Assembly (NCBI GenBank): GCA_905182335.1
Contig: CAJJBE010000003.1
Location: 124,001-188,000 of the forward strand
Direction of reading: 5' to 3'
Length of the DNA: 64,000 nucleotides
Origin: Flavobacteriales bacterium UBA4466
Lineage (GTDB): Bacteria; Bacteroidota; Bacteroidia; Flavobacteriales_D; Crocinitomicaceae
Part shown: piece by piece, positions 53,091 to 62,900 of the stretch
Layout of the letters: every line of letters starts with the position of its first letter
Numbering within the stretch: position 1 is the stretch's first letter
Made by a program: the position numbers and the translations under genes
Notes under the pieces: generated by a model
The model's input: the letters and a program-made list of their open reading frames with translations, nothing else
What the model was told of the DNA's origin: nothing
The model's database searches: none

Positions 53091-53283
53091 GATTGAAGGA
53101 GAATATATTGAATTAATGCAATTGTTAAAAGCAATTGGTTTAGCTCAAACAGGTGGTAACGCAAAGATGATTGTTGATTCAGAAATCGTGTTTAGAAACG
53201 GTGAAATTGAAACACGTAGGCGTGCAAAGATTCGCTCAGGTGAACAAATTAAAATCAAAGATCATATTATCGATTTAAAATAA
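53074..53283 (+). CDS. S4-domain RNA-binding protein (YbcJ/YaaA-like)
   Basis: 69 residues from ATG 53074 (an in-frame ATG at 53050 is possible). The single S4 domain is seen as IELMQLLKAIGLAQTGGNAK, then VFRNGEIETRRRAKIRSGEQ. YaaA/YbcJ-type proteins bind RNA; some act in ribosome assembly. Coupled to meaB by overlap, and its stop overlaps the convergent gene by 9 bp. Confidence 0.87.
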   Translation: MQEEFKIEGEYIELMQLLKAIGLAQTGGNAKMIVDSEIVFRNGEIETRRRAKIRSGEQIKIKDHIIDLK

Positions 53284-53796
53284 TCCTTGAAGTTCTTTTT
53301 TTAGAATATCAACGGCAATTTCTGTTGGTAAAACACCAACTTCGGCTACAATCTCAAATATTTTAGAAGAAAGGTCCATTCCTAAAGAGGTGGTTTCCAT
53401 TTGTTGACCAGCAAGGTGAATGATTCGTGTAGTCTCATCCTTTGCTTTCTTAACTAAATCCCAAGATTCTTTTGATATGAATATTTGTTGAGCCATGTTG
53501 TGCTCGTATTCGTTCCTAATTGATTCAAGTAAAGTTACTTGCATTGCAGCAGCAGGTAGTCCAGGATTATTATGTCTCATTACTAGACTGTTAGGATGTA
53601 TTCGTTCCATCAATAAAACTGTGCGTTGATACGCATCAACACGATTAGGTAGAAAGAATGTTTGTCTTTCCTTTTTTAACTCCAATTGAATAGAACGAAT
53701 ATCACGTTCCCCAGATTTGCGCATGAAAAAAATTGCGGTGATTAACACTGCTCCAGCTGGAATGATTATCAGACCTAATTGAAAAATAATATCCAT
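53275..53796 (-). CDS. Single-pass membrane protein of unknown function (173 aa)
   Basis: A transmembrane helix near residues 5-25 (FQLGLIIIPAGAVLITAIFF), then a charged helical cytosolic domain with an FFLPNRVDAYQRTVLLMERI stretch that looks conserved. I have seen similar proteins in Bacteroidota as an unnamed DUF family but cannot give a function. Convergent with the S4 gene (9-bp overlap). Confidence 0.66.
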   Translation of the reverse strand: MDIIFQLGLIIIPAGAVLITAIFFMRKSGERDIRSIQLELKKERQTFFLPNRVDAYQRTVLLMERIHPNSLVMRHNNPGLPAAAMQVTLLESIRNEYEHNMAQQIFISKESWDLVKKAKDETTRIIHLAGQQMETTSLGMDLSSKIFEIVAEVGVLPTEIAVDILKKELQGLF

Positions 53797-53909
53797 ATTA
53801 TTATAATTAAAGTTGTACTAGTATAATTCTCTTACGCACGAAAGTAACAAAATGATATTGAAAATTATTGTTTATGTGTTGTGGTAAGTTCAATACTTGT
53901 TATATTTGC

Positions 53910-54467
53910 CTACCTAGTTTTAACTTGAAGTTTAGCACCTTGCATTTCTACTTTTCTTATTTTATTTGGATTAACAAATATACTTTGAATAGGACCTCCT
54001 TTGTAGCATTTTTCTTTGTAGCTGAAGGTTAGTGTTTCGATATCAGAATATCTTACTGTCATCGTATCGATTTTAATCGGAATTCGATAAATATAAAGGG
54101 GTTTATTACCGACACTAATCAATTTATCAAAATTAGTCCATCGTGTATCCCGAATTTTATTTTTAAATTCTTGATTCGTCAATGTGTCGTAATCAAATTT
54201 TAAAGTTCGATGTAAGAGCAAACGATCGTTATAAAAACCCTTGAACTCCCAGCGAGACCTTGCGTATAAGCTATCACAATCTTTGCAAATAGATTCACAT
54301 TCTTTGAAAGGGTATGTTTCACCTTTCATAGTTATAGCACCTTTAGTTCCAGGTTTAATGATATGATTTCCAAATTCAGTTTTTATAATAAGCTTCGTTT
54401 GAGAGCACCCCACAAATAGTGATGTATATAAACTGACTGTAGTAATAATTAAGATTTTTTTTAACAT
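53910..54467 (-). CDS. Lipoprotein of unknown function
   Basis: 185 residues with a lipoprotein signal (SLYTSLFVGC, lipidated Cys near 21). The mature part is beta-rich, with a Cys-rich short segment ECESICKDCDSLYARS. Not recognised. A TATCTTTA element lies about 40 bases upstream (minus strand), a one-mismatch -7 box. Confidence 0.62.
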   Translation of the reverse strand: MLKKILIITTVSLYTSLFVGCSQTKLIIKTEFGNHIIKPGTKGAITMKGETYPFKECESICKDCDSLYARSRWEFKGFYNDRLLLHRTLKFDYDTLTNQEFKNKIRDTRWTNFDKLISVGNKPLYIYRIPIKIDTMTVRYSDIETLTFSYKEKCYKGGPIQSIFVNPNKIRKVEMQGAKLQVKTR

Positions 54468-54598
54468 CGGGCGCTATGGGTTTATGCTTTAAATCTTCTA
54501 AAGATAGAAATAGTATTATTCTTTTAATTCACTTATGAGTGTTAATTGATAACTCGAAGCCTTGAGTTGTAAGATTTATTTATGTTTAGCTTTAACCT

Positions 54599-56146
54599 AT
54601 GACAAACACACTAATCGTTACAGTTTTAATTGCGTACTTCCTGGTTCTAATTACGATTTCTTATTTGACGGCTCGTAAAGCAACGAATGATTCGTTTTTT
54701 CTAGGTGAACGTAAGTCACCTTGGTACATCGTTTCATTTGGTATGATTGGCGCATCACTGAGTGGTGTTACGTTTATTTCTGTACCTGGATGGGTCGGAA
54801 ATGAAAGTAATCAGTTTAGTTATATGCAAGCAGTGCTAGGGTATCTGGTAGGGTATTTTATCGTAGCCTATGTGTTATTGCCAATTTATTATCGGCTAAA
54901 TCTTACATCTATATATGAGTATTTGAAGCAGCGTTTTGGATTTTGGTCTTATAAAACAGGAGCTTTTTTCTTTTTGGGGTCACGAATTATTGGTGCTTCT
55001 GTACGATTATTGTTAGTTGCAAATGTTCTTCAGTCTATTCTGTTTGATGGATGGGGCATTCCATTTGAAGTAACAGTGATTATTTCAGTGTTGCTTATTT
55101 GGATTTATACCAGTCGTGGTGGAATTAAAACGATTGTTTGGACTGATACCCTTCAGACTGCATTTATGTTATTGAGTGTATTATTGACTGTTTGGTTTAT
55201 TAGTGATGCGCTTGATTTATCGAGTATGAAAGGACTTGTAGCGACTGTTTCAGAAAGTGGGTATTCTAAAATATTCTTCTTTGATGACTTTATGAGTAGT
55301 AACCATTTCTTAAAGCACTTTCTAGGAGGAATGTTTATTACAATTGGTATGACAGGGCTTGATCAAGATATGATGCAAAAGAATTTGAGTTGTAAAAACA
55401 TCAAAGATGCACAGAAGAACATGATTAGTATGGCTGTAGTATTGGTCGTTGTTAATTTAATCTTCTTAGCTCTTGGCGCTTTGCTTTATATCTATGCAGA
55501 TGTAAACGGAATAGAATTTGACAAACCTGATTTATTATTCTCAGCAGTCGCTTTAAGTGATGGTGCCGGTCAAGCAATAGGAATATTGTTTTTACTTGGG
55601 CTAATAGCTGCTGCGTATTCCAGTGCAGATTCAGCATTAACATCGCTAACAACATCCTTCTCTGTAGATTTTTTAAACATCAAAGATAAGCAACAGGTTA
55701 CTGATCGTATTGAAAAATCAGACTCAATTGACAGACGAAGCTCATCGAAAAATAATACTGAGAAAACACGTAAGATGGTTCATGTTGTCATGTCTGTGGT
55801 GATTATACTGGTTGTGATTTTATTGAAATACACAACTTCTGATTCGGCAATTGGTCTGTTAATGAAATTTGCAGGATTTACGTATGGTCCCTTAATTGGA
55901 ATCTTCTTTTTCGGAATATTGAGTAAACGATCTATCAATGATTTTTTTGTTCCATTTATATGTCTTTTTGCCATTGGAATGACATTTGTTCTGTGGTACT
56001 ATTCTTGTGGTGCTCCAGGAGCAGAGGTTGGAGAGCCGGGTATTTTTGGGATGTATAAATTTGGATTTGAATTAATCATCTTAAATGCTTTCATTACCTT
56101 TATTGCCATGCTTGCTTTGTCGAGCAGAAAAAAACAAATTACCTAA
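54599..56146 (+). CDS. Sodium:solute symporter family transporter
   Basis: 515 residues with 12-13 transmembrane segments of the SSS (LeuT-fold) family. FFLGERKSPWYIVSFGMIGASLSGVTFIS (shortened) near residues 35-60 and YSSADSALTSLTTSFSVDF near 340 are SSS hallmarks, the latter with the sodium-site serines. Substrate cannot be read from sequence. The gap before the GlmU-like gene is 1 bp, so the two form an operon. Confidence 0.92.
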   Translation: MTNTLIVTVLIAYFLVLITISYLTARKATNDSFFLGERKSPWYIVSFGMIGASLSGVTFISVPGWVGNESNQFSYMQAVLGYLVGYFIVAYVLLPIYYRLNLTSIYEYLKQRFGFWSYKTGAFFFLGSRIIGASVRLLLVANVLQSILFDGWGIPFEVTVIISVLLIWIYTSRGGIKTIVWTDTLQTAFMLLSVLLTVWFISDALDLSSMKGLVATVSESGYSKIFFFDDFMSSNHFLKHFLGGMFITIGMTGLDQDMMQKNLSCKNIKDAQKNMISMAVVLVVVNLIFLALGALLYIYADVNGIEFDKPDLLFSAVALSDGAGQAIGILFLLGLIAAAYSSADSALTSLTTSFSVDFLNIKDKQQVTDRIEKSDSIDRRSSSKNNTEKTRKMVHVVMSVVIILVVILLKYTTSDSAIGLLMKFAGFTYGPLIGIFFFGILSKRSINDFFVPFICLFAIGMTFVLWYYSCGAPGAEVGEPGIFGMYKFGFELIILNAFITFIAMLALSSRKKQIT

Positions 56147-56147
56147 G

Positions 56148-57275
56148 ATGAAAATTCAACTTCACGATAACGACAAACACTTAGTTTTTGCACCATTAAC
56201 CCTAACAAGACCTGTTGGCACCCTTCGTATGGGGATTCTTACGAACGATGAGCGTTGGCAAAAACTCTTGCCAGATGCATTAATTTCTTTTGAGACGGAA
56301 GATTATTTACAAGAGAAGTTTCAGTTCGACAGCAATACGATATGTGTAAATGCATGCTTGATTCCAAATGAAGAGTTAGCAGTGGCTGTCGCGAGTTTAT
56401 CTGGGAATGAAAAGTTGACGTATAATGGGATATGGATTGCTCGTGTTGGAACAGGTGATGTTGCTGTTGATTATGTAGGAGAAGAAGCTACCTATATTTC
56501 AGAGCGATGGCATTTATTTCAAAAGAATGGAGAGGTTTTAAAGCAAGATTTCAACTTAATTACAGCTTCTCGTCAAACGGTTCAATTGTCTTCTACGAAT
56601 ACTATTATTGGTGATCCAAATCTAATATTCTTAGAACAAGGGGCCCGTGTAGAGGCGTCAATATTAAACACCCAAGGAGGACCAATTTATATTGGGAATA
56701 ATGCTGAGGTTATGGAGGGGAGTATCGTTCGTGGGCCTTTTGCGATGTGCGAAAATTCAGGATTAAAATTAGGTGCTAAAGTCTATGGCCCAACAACTTT
56801 AGGTCCACATTGTAAAGTTGGAGGTGAAGTGAATAACGTGATTTTTCAAGGATATTCAAACAAAGGGCATGATGGATTCTTAGGTAGCTCAGTGATTGGT
56901 GAATGGTGTAATTTGGGAGCAGACACGAATACATCGAACCTAAAGAATAACTATGGAAAAGTAAAAGCATATTCTTATAAAACGGATGACATTGACCAGA
57001 CAGATGTTCAATTTATGGGGCTTTTTATGGGGGACCATTCTAAATGTGGAATTAACACAATGTTCAACACTGCATCAGTTGTAGGGGTTTCATGTAATGT
57101 GTTTGGCGCGGAATTTCCACCAAAAAACATCCCATCGTTTACATGGGGAATGGGTAATGATCATTATGACTTAGCTAAGGCAATCGAAAGTGCCAATAAT
57201 ATGATGATACGTCGTGACAAAGTATTAAGTGAAGCCGAAATTTCCATATTCAAATATCTTTCTGACAAAAAGTAA
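56148..57275 (+). CDS. GlmU-like sugar nucleotidyltransferase/acetyltransferase (Bacteroidota type)
   Basis: 375 residues from the ATG 1 bp after the symporter stop (a longer in-frame stretch reads into the symporter gene and is rejected). The start, LTRPVGTLRMGILTNDERW, matches the divergent Bacteroidota family annotated as GlcNAc-1-P uridyltransferase/GlcN-1-P acetyltransferase. The C-terminal half is a left-handed beta helix (PNLIFLEQGARVEAS, GPTTLGPHCKVGGEV, GAEFPPKNIPSF). It probably makes UDP-GlcNAc for peptidoglycan and lipid A, though acetyltransferase activity is less certain. Confidence 0.87.
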   Translation: MKIQLHDNDKHLVFAPLTLTRPVGTLRMGILTNDERWQKLLPDALISFETEDYLQEKFQFDSNTICVNACLIPNEELAVAVASLSGNEKLTYNGIWIARVGTGDVAVDYVGEEATYISERWHLFQKNGEVLKQDFNLITASRQTVQLSSTNTIIGDPNLIFLEQGARVEASILNTQGGPIYIGNNAEVMEGSIVRGPFAMCENSGLKLGAKVYGPTTLGPHCKVGGEVNNVIFQGYSNKGHDGFLGSSVIGEWCNLGADTNTSNLKNNYGKVKAYSYKTDDIDQTDVQFMGLFMGDHSKCGINTMFNTASVVGVSCNVFGAEFPPKNIPSFTWGMGNDHYDLAKAIESANNMMIRRDKVLSEAEISIFKYLSDKK

Positions 57276-57298
57276 GACAAAATAGCAGTCTATTTCCC

Positions 57299-57315
57299 TT
57301 GGCACAACGTTTGAA
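57299..57315 (+). promoter_or_regulatory. Sigma-54-like element upstream of lon (GG-N10-GA)
   Basis: TTGGCACAACGTTTGAA matches the sigma-54 pattern TTGGCAC-N5-TTGC, with GA instead of GC at -12. It lies 82 bases before the lon ATG. No sigma-54 gene or activator is in the window, so this is a candidate only. Confidence 0.35.
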
Positions 57316-57348
57316 ATGGTCTACATCTATTAGAATTAATAAAATTTA

Positions 57349-57385
57349 GTGCGTCAGAAGCGACTTTTCTGACAGTTTGGCGCAC
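57349..57385 (+). promoter_or_regulatory. Hairpin/inverted repeat in the lon leader
   Basis: GTCAGAA (57353-57359) and TTCTGAC (57367-57373) form a perfect 7-bp stem with a 7-base loop. An outer GTGC/GCAC pair (57349-57352 with 57382-57385) encloses it, leaving AGTTTGGC bulged on the 3' side. Ends 11 bases before the lon ATG. It could be an operator or an RNA structure. Confidence 0.45.
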
Positions 57386-57396
57386 GCTATATATAT

Positions 57397-59844
57397 ATGA
57401 GTGAATTTTTTGATAAAACATTTATGCAATTGTCATCTAATGTTGATGCCGATGCTGAGTTTATACCATTGATTACAGCTGAAGAGGAAGAGAACATGAA
57501 TAATGCCTCTTACCCTGATGAGCTTCCAATTTTGCCATTGAGAAATAATGTATTGTTTCCAGGTGTAGTTATTCCAATTACTGTAGGGCGAGATAAATCA
57601 ATAAAACTGATTCAAGAAGCAAATAAAGGATCAAAGATTATTGGTGTTGTTTCTCAAAAAAACCAAGAAAAAGAAGCTCCTGAGTTTGTGGATCTCCATT
57701 TAGTTGGAACGGTTGCACAAATTGTTCGTTTGTTGAAAATGCCTGACGGAAGTTCTACTGTGATAATTCAAGGTAAGCGCCGATTTGAATTGGTTCAGCC
57801 TGTACAAACAGAACCTTATATGACAGCTAAAGTAAAGTTGTTAGAGGAGGCAAAGTTTGATGCAAAGAATAAAGAAATGGACATTATGTTCAAGTCAATT
57901 AAAGAATTGGCTTTAAAAATCATCCAAGAGAGTCCAAACATTCCTTCTGAAGCTTCCTTTGCTATCGGGAATATTGATAGTCCTACGTTTTTAGTGAATT
58001 TTATTTCATCTAATATGAATGCAGATGTTGCTAAGAAGCAAGAAATGCTTGGTGAAATGAACATGAAAAAACGCGTATTGATGGTTCTTGAGCATTTGAC
58101 CCTGGAGGTACAAATGTTGGAGATGAAAAATGAAATTCATTCTAAAGTCCGTAAGGATATGGATCGCCAGCAACGTGAGTATTACTTGCATCAACAAATG
58201 CGAACGATTCAAGATGAATTGGGTGATAATCCGCAAGAGCTTGATGTAAATGATATGAGTGAGCGTGCATCTAAAAAGAAGTGGGATGAGCGCATAGAGA
58301 AATTGTTTCACAAAGAGTTGGATAAGCTTGGTAGAATGAATCCTCAAGGAGCTGAATATACCGTTCAGATGAACTATTTAGATCTAATGTTAACTCTTCC
58401 TTGGAATGAATATTCTAAAGATGTTTTAGATCTAAATCGTGCTGCTAAGATTTTGGAAAGAGATCATTACGGATTAGAAAAAGTGAAAGAAAGAATACTT
58501 GAATATCTCGCAGTACTTAAGTTGAAAGGAAATATGAAGTCACCTATTTTATGCTTCTACGGACCTCCAGGTGTTGGTAAAACTTCATTAGGAAAGTCTA
58601 TTGCTGAGGCATTAGGGAGAAAGTATATTCGTATGTCTCTTGGTGGGTTGCACGATGAATCTGAAATTCGTGGTCATCGTAAAACGTATATAGGTGCGAT
58701 GCCCGGACGTATTATTCAAAGCATAAAGAAAGCAGAGATAAGTAATCCTGTTTTTGTTTTGGATGAGGTAGATAAGTTGGGGCGAAGTAATCATGGAGAC
58801 CCTTCTTCAGCATTATTAGAAGTCTTAGATCCTGAGCAAAACTCTGAATTCTATGACAACTATATAGAAACGGAATACGATTTATCCCGTGTCATGTTTA
58901 TAGCTACAGCAAATAATTTAGCTAATATTCAAGGTCCATTGAGGGATCGTATGGAACTGATTGAAGTGAATGGGTATACAGTTGAAGAGAAAGTCGAGAT
59001 TGCTAAGCGTCATTTATTACCAAAACAAATCAAAGCACACGGAATCACAAAAAAAGATATTTCAATTGATTCAAAGACATTAGAGAAATTGGTGGAAGAA
59101 TATACCAATGAATCTGGTGTCCGTGGACTAGACAAGATGGTTGCTAAGCTTGTTCGGAATAGAGCCAGACAAATCGCTATGGAGCAAGAGTTCACTGTAA
59201 AGGTTAAATCAGCTGATTTATTTGACATTATAGGTGTTGGTAGAGGTAGAACTGTTTATGACAACAATGATGTTGCTGGAGTTGTTACAGGACTTGCATG
59301 GACAAGCGTTGGAGGTGATATTTTATTTATAGAATCTTCAATTACTCAAGGTAAAGGAAAATTAACGTTGACTGGTAATTTGGGTGATGTAATGAAAGAG
59401 TCTGCGGTAATTGCTTTAGAATACTTAAAATCACATAGTAATTTTCTTGGATTGAAACAAGATGTTTTTGATCGTCATAATATTCATATTCACGTTCCAG
59501 AAGGTGCAACACCAAAAGATGGTCCAAGTGCTGGTATTACAATGTTGACGTCTTTGGCTTCAGTTTTCACTCAATTTAAAGTAAAGAAGAATGTAGCAAT
59601 GACAGGTGAGATTACTTTAAGGGGCGATGTTTTGCCAGTTGGTGGAATTAAAGAAAAGATACTTGCTGCTAAACGCGCGAATATTAAAGAGATTATCCTT
59701 TGTGAAAAAAACAGAAAAGACATCGAAGACATTAAAAAAGATTATCTGAAAGGATTAACATTTCATTATGTAACTAAGATGGAAGAGGTATTAGGTTTAG
59801 CGCTTACAAAAGCGAAAGTTAAAAATCCACAGATTATAAAATAA
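57397..59844 (+). CDS. lon: ATP-dependent protease Lon
   Basis: 815 residues. N-terminal substrate-binding domain (LPILPLRNNVLFPGVVIPI and onward), coiled region, AAA+ domain with Walker A GPPGVGKTSLGKS and Walker B VFVLDEVDK, then the protease domain with the catalytic dyad Ser711 (PKDGPSAGITM) and Lys754 (GGIKEKILAAK). Degrades misfolded and regulatory proteins. Short N-terminal extension before the LON domain is usual for the phylum. Upstream region holds a sigma-54-like element and a hairpin. Confidence 0.97.
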   Translation: MSEFFDKTFMQLSSNVDADAEFIPLITAEEEENMNNASYPDELPILPLRNNVLFPGVVIPITVGRDKSIKLIQEANKGSKIIGVVSQKNQEKEAPEFVDLHLVGTVAQIVRLLKMPDGSSTVIIQGKRRFELVQPVQTEPYMTAKVKLLEEAKFDAKNKEMDIMFKSIKELALKIIQESPNIPSEASFAIGNIDSPTFLVNFISSNMNADVAKKQEMLGEMNMKKRVLMVLEHLTLEVQMLEMKNEIHSKVRKDMDRQQREYYLHQQMRTIQDELGDNPQELDVNDMSERASKKKWDERIEKLFHKELDKLGRMNPQGAEYTVQMNYLDLMLTLPWNEYSKDVLDLNRAAKILERDHYGLEKVKERILEYLAVLKLKGNMKSPILCFYGPPGVGKTSLGKSIAEALGRKYIRMSLGGLHDESEIRGHRKTYIGAMPGRIIQSIKKAEISNPVFVLDEVDKLGRSNHGDPSSALLEVLDPEQNSEFYDNYIETEYDLSRVMFIATANNLANIQGPLRDRMELIEVNGYTVEEKVEIAKRHLLPKQIKAHGITKKDISIDSKTLEKLVEEYTNESGVRGLDKMVAKLVRNRARQIAMEQEFTVKVKSADLFDIIGVGRGRTVYDNNDVAGVVTGLAWTSVGGDILFIESSITQGKGKLTLTGNLGDVMKESAVIALEYLKSHSNFLGLKQDVFDRHNIHIHVPEGATPKDGPSAGITMLTSLASVFTQFKVKKNVAMTGEITLRGDVLPVGGIKEKILAAKRANIKEIILCEKNRKDIEDIKKDYLKGLTFHYVTKMEEVLGLALTKAKVKNPQIIK

Positions 59845-59876
59845 GTTTAAAACCCTGATTGTTTAAATCTTTAGAT

Positions 59877-59908
59877 AAAAAAAGGCACTTGAATAAGTGC
59901 CTTTTTTT
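59877..59908. terminator. Bidirectional terminator between lon and the BNR-propeller gene
   Basis: AAAAAAAGGCACTT and AAGTGCCTTTTTTT form a stem with a short loop and T-runs in both directions, serving the convergent genes. Confidence 0.92.
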
Positions 59909-59923
59909 ATGAGTTATTTGAAC

Positions 59924-62900
59924 TTAATATTCTTTCCAGCTGTCATCTTTTCCCTTAATGTATGGGATGTTAAACTCCGCTAGTTTTTCTTCTAATACTT
60001 TAAGCTTAATTAGTGCATTATTCAATATCGTTCTAAATTCTGAATAAGACTCTTTAGCAATTGCTTTGTTTTCTTTTTGAGTGTTTGTGACACTAGTTGT
60101 ATTTGTTGAAAGTTGGTATTCTACTATTCCAATTCTTCCAGAGATACTTGGTGCTGTTTCAAATTCATGAGATGATTTTAATCCATCACCCCAAAGCATA
60201 AGTTTACATCGCTCTAATAATGAATCAATTTCTTTTGTTTCTGAAAGTAAACTCATATCAATATTTGGATATATTTTAATTACATGTCTGTATAGCTTTA
60301 ATTTATCTTTAGTTTCACTAATTAGCTTGCTTGCCCCATTAATTCCACGTTGTGTTTCAGCAACTTCGTTTCTAAACTGATCTAATTCTTCCGTATTTGT
60401 TGCAATTAAAGTTTGATTATTTAATCCAACAACATTGAACGTCGTTCTAGAAACAATGTTCTTTATTACATCTCCTTTTAAAGAAATCACTTCAACAGAA
60501 TAAGTTCCTGGAGTAACCAAGAAACCTACATCTGCACTTGAATATCTTCCAGGTTTTTGTTTGCTTATTCGAACGGGAGATGTTGTCTCCTTTCTTAAGT
60601 CCCATGTAATACGTGAGATTCCTTTTGATGGAGAAGAGATTATTCGTCTTATTTCTTCTCCTTTAGAGTTTTTTATAATCCATATCAATTGCATTTTAAC
60701 TTCATTTTTCTCAGCTCTCAATTCTTCGAAAGTAGGGTAGGAAACAGCTTCTTTGTTTTTCTCTTGCTCTTTTTGCTTTTTATGTCTCGCTTCTTTTAAT
60801 GTCGTTTCAGTTTCTTTTAAATATAAACTAAAAGTTGCTCCAAATGCTGGGTTTTTAGCAAACCACATATTGGCACCTTGAGACCCTGTTCCTCTTAAGC
60901 CGAGAGGGGCAGAAGGTATGTATAGTAAAGCATCTTTTATATGAAATAAATTTACCTTCTTATCTAAGGTTTTTTTTGAAATTGTTCTTAAAGGTGCATA
61001 GTTATCTAAGACATAGAAGCCACGCCCAAAGGTTGCAACAACCAAGTCATTTTCTCGCTGTTGAATATCGATGTCATAAACAGCAACCGTTGGGAGACCT
61101 GCTAATTTTGTCCAATTTATTCCGCCGTCATTGGAGAAAAAACATCCAAATTCTGTTCCTGTAAATAGTAATTCCGGATTTATGTGGTCTTGTCGAATAG
61201 CAAAAGCAGCTCCTGCCTTTGGTAGGTTTCCAGATATTAATTTCCATGTCTTCCCTTTATTGGAACTTTTTATTACATATGGTTTGAAATCACCAGACCT
61301 GTGATTATTCAATGTAGCAAAAACAACATTTTCATCGTGCAAACTTGCAGAAATCATATTCACTCTTGTATTCGGAGGGACACCTGGAAATTTATTCACT
61401 TTGGACCATGAGTTTCCTCCATCAGTAGATGTATGGATTAATCCATCATCTGTTCCAGTATATAATAATCCTTTTGTAATTGGCGATTCATCTAGAGCTA
61501 CGATGTTCCCGTAAATTGTCGTCGACTTATTTTTCATTACGGCATCAATAGACCAAACTTGATCCATTACAGGTAATTTATTTCGGTCAATTTGCTGTGA
61601 TAAATCAGGGCTGATTGTTTCCCAGTCATCCCCACGATTTGTGCTTTTAAATACTTTGTTTGCACAGAAATAGAGTGTTTTGTTATCGTGTGGAGAGATC
61701 AATAGCGGTGAGTCCCAATTCCATCGATATGCTAATTCATCTTTACCTGGCATTGGTTGTATAGGAGTGCGTTCACCTGATATTTTATCATACCTCACTA
61801 ACCAACCGTATTGCGCTTGTGCATAAGCGATATTTGGATTGATGGGGTCGATAGCAGATTCGAATCCATCTCCACCATTGGTTATAAACCAATCCGAATT
61901 TAAAATTCCAGCATTATTAATTGATGCTGAAGGTCCTCCCATTGAGTTATTATCTTGTGTTCCGCCATATATATTATAGAATGGTGAATCATTGTCTGTT
62001 GCTACTTTGTAAAACTGAATAATAGGAAGGTTGCTATAGTATTTCCAGTCTGTTGCGTGATTATATGTTTCATAAATTCCACCATCACAACCAACAATCC
62101 AATGATCAGGATTATTTGGGTCAATCCAAATACAATGATTATCTACATGCTTACTTGTTTCACCCGTTTTTTCAAATGTTTTACCACCATCTTCAGTGTG
62201 ATGGAGCCAAGTATTCATGGAGAAAACCTTATCTACATCTGTTAAGTCACAAATGATCTCTTGATAGTAATTTCCACTTGTTTTGTAATTCGACATTTTA
62301 GACCACGATTCACCACGGTTTGTTGATCTGAAAAAACCAGATTTATCTCCACGAGCCTCAATAATTGCATATAAATAATCAGTATTTACTGGAGATACAG
62401 CAATTCCAATTCTTCCCATTTCTCCCGTTGGGAGACCTGAGTTAATTTCCCTCCAGGTTTCACCACCATCACTAGATTTATACAGGCCAGATTCTGGTCC
62501 ACCGCCAATATATGTCCATTCACGCCTTCTTCGTTGGTGTGCAGAAGCATAAAGTGTCATTGGATTCTTAGGGTCGATTGCTATTTCTGCAATTCCTGTA
62601 TGTTCAGATATTTTAAGTGTCTTTTTCCAAGTTTCACCTCCGTTTATCGATTTGTAAACTCCGCGCTCTCCACCTTTAGACCATAGAGGGCCATAAGCTG
62701 CCACCCAAATAATATCCTCATTAGTAGGGTGAACTATTATTTTCCCAATATGCTCGGAAGATTTGAGTCCCATGTTCTTAAATGACTTTCCGCCATCTAC
62801 AGATTTATATACCCCATCACCATAAGCTACAGAACGTTGATTGTTGTTTTCACCAGTTCCTATCCAAACAGTATTTACGTTTGTAGGAGCTAAAGTCACA

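Noticed and set aside
56085-56147. 21-codon N-terminal extension of the GlmU-like protein
   Set aside because: It overlaps the symporter gene end and encodes Leu/Cys-rich nonsense; the ATG at 56148, 1 bp after the symporter stop, gives the family N-terminus.
58006-58347. A 113-residue minus-strand open frame inside lon
   Set aside because: Shadow of the lon coding sequence with leucine-, isoleucine- and histidine-rich composition typical of antisense frames; no start context.
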